Source: Stomatobaculum sp. (GTDB lineage: Bacteria > Bacillota_A > Clostridia > Lachnospirales > Lachnospiraceae). Taken from it: a stretch of DNA of 5,760 nucleotides. The stretch's first letter is position 1. Each line of letters starts with the position of its first letter. Below the pieces are notes generated by a model that saw only the letters and a list, made by a program, of their open reading frames with translations, was not told where the DNA came from and made no database searches. The stretch covers positions 1-5,760 of the forward strand of contig JAFSYO010000154.1 in NCBI GenBank assembly GCA_017449925.1, written 5' to 3'. This document shows positions 5,159-5,760 of the stretch, one piece after another. Position numbers and translations under genes: made by a program.

Positions 5159-5760
5159 ATGTGGTCTACCGTTATATCGAATTTCCTCTCCTTTGAGAGC
5201 CTTATCGCACTGGTGATCGGCGTTGTGGGCGGCATGGTGATCGGCGCCCTGCCGGGCCTGAACGCCACCATGGCGATCTCCCTGCTGATCCCCATCACCT
5301 ACACCATGTCCCCCTACGCGGCCTTTACCATGATGATGGCGGTCTATACCTCCGCGTTCTACGGCGGGTCCCTGACGGCGATCCTGATCCACACGCCGGG
5401 CACGCCCTCCTCGGCGGCGACAGCCGGCGACGGCTACGCGCTGACCCAGCAGGGCCGCGGCCTGGAGGCCATGGGCATGTCCACAGTGGCGTCCATGATC
5501 GGCGGCGTGATGTCCGGCATCGCGCTGCTGACCATCGCCCCGCTTCTTGGAAAGGTGACGCTCCTCTTCAGCGCGCCGGAATACTTCCTGGTGGTCATCC
5601 TGGGCCTCTCCATCATCGGCGGCCTGGGCGAGGAATCCCCCGTGAAGGGCTACCTCATGGGCGTGTTCGGTCTTCTTCTCGGAACCATCGGCACGGATAC
5701 CATCACGGGCCAGCTGCGCTTTACCTTCGGAAACATGGGACTTTATTCCGGCATCTCCAC
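5159..5760 (+). CDS. tctA: TTT-system large membrane subunit, TctA family (3' partial)
   Basis: The frame starts at ATG 5159, with GGAGG (5145-5149) 9 nt upstream, and stays open to the window end, giving 200 complete codons plus two bases; members are about 500 residues, so roughly 40% is visible. Family signatures are clear: GALPGLNATMAISLLIP (29-45; the 'G.LPG' loop), YGGSLTAILIHTPGTPSSAA (68-87) running into AGDGYALTQQGRG (the 'YGGS.taIL...PG......dGy' region), then APEYFLVVILGLSIIGGLGE (139-158), where members commonly have a PEYF segment, and GTDTITGQLRFTFG (178-191). It is the channel-forming component that moves the carboxylate across the membrane, driven by an ion gradient. It begins 15 bp after the tctB-like stop, so the two genes are probably translated from the same message. 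Nothing appears broken; the missing end is due to the window edge. The symbol is family-level. Confidence 0.93.
   Translation, partial: MWSTVISNFLSFESLIALVIGVVGGMVIGALPGLNATMAISLLIPITYTMSPYAAFTMMMAVYTSAFYGGSLTAILIHTPGTPSSAATAGDGYALTQQGRGLEAMGMSTVASMIGGVMSGIALLTIAPLLGKVTLLFSAPEYFLVVILGLSIIGGLGEESPVKGYLMGVFGLLLGTIGTDTITGQLRFTFGNMGLYSGIS

Noticed and set aside
1..5760. CRISPR array, tRNA/rRNA genes, insertion sequence or attachment site
   Set aside because: No regularly spaced long repeats, no tRNA-like cloverleaf or rRNA sequence noticed, and no transposase or integrase frame or flanking terminal repeats were seen on either strand.

Overview
The window looks like a piece of a GC-rich Firmicute chromosome, most likely a gut-type member of class Clostridia (Lachnospiraceae or a relative). 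The evidence is strong GGAGG-type ribosome binding sites before every gene, AT-rich intergenic regions with sigma-A-like TTGACA/TAAAAT elements, and a lipoprotein-anchored binding protein (lipobox LAGC, then an Ala/Thr/Glu-rich linker). The taxon is inferred from style, not from a marker gene.

Layout: (1) 1-319, + strand: the C-terminal SIS-domain part of an RpiR/MurR-type regulator that begins upstream. (2) 320-394: a polypurine stretch with imperfect 10-bp repeats leading into a strong hairpin, probably a terminator shared by two convergent genes. (3) 425-1567, - strand: a dihydroorotase-like metallo-amidohydrolase (COG3964 type) with a complete set of metal ligands. (4) 1568-1687: a compact divergent promoter region with a GACAA-N7-TTGTC dyad. 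(5) 1688-2656, +: a LysR-family regulator, followed by a clear terminator. (6) 2657-2935: a 279-bp AT-rich regulatory region with a second near-identical copy of the dyad, further dyads and candidate promoters. (7) 2936-3493, +: a small HD-domain protein. (8) 3556-4614 tctC-like, 4700-5143 tctB-like and 5159-5760 tctA-like (cut by the window end), all +: a tripartite tricarboxylate transporter (TTT), with an imperfect GC-rich hairpin between tctC and tctB.

Proposed integration (inference): the LysR-type protein binds the two near-identical dyads. At 1661-1677 it would sit over its own transcription start and about 65 bp upstream of a candidate start for the divergent amidohydrolase. At 2724-2740 it would sit about 70 bp upstream of a candidate start for the HD-tctC-tctB-tctA operon. 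The unit would then be a small carboxylate-utilisation regulon: the TTT system captures and imports an organic acid, the amidohydrolase cleaves an ester or amide/ring form of it, and the HD protein has an unknown role. The substrate cannot be read from the sequence. Each gene belongs to a known family; the less usual points are the shared operator, the HD gene at the head of a TTT operon, and the pairing with a COG3964 hydrolase.
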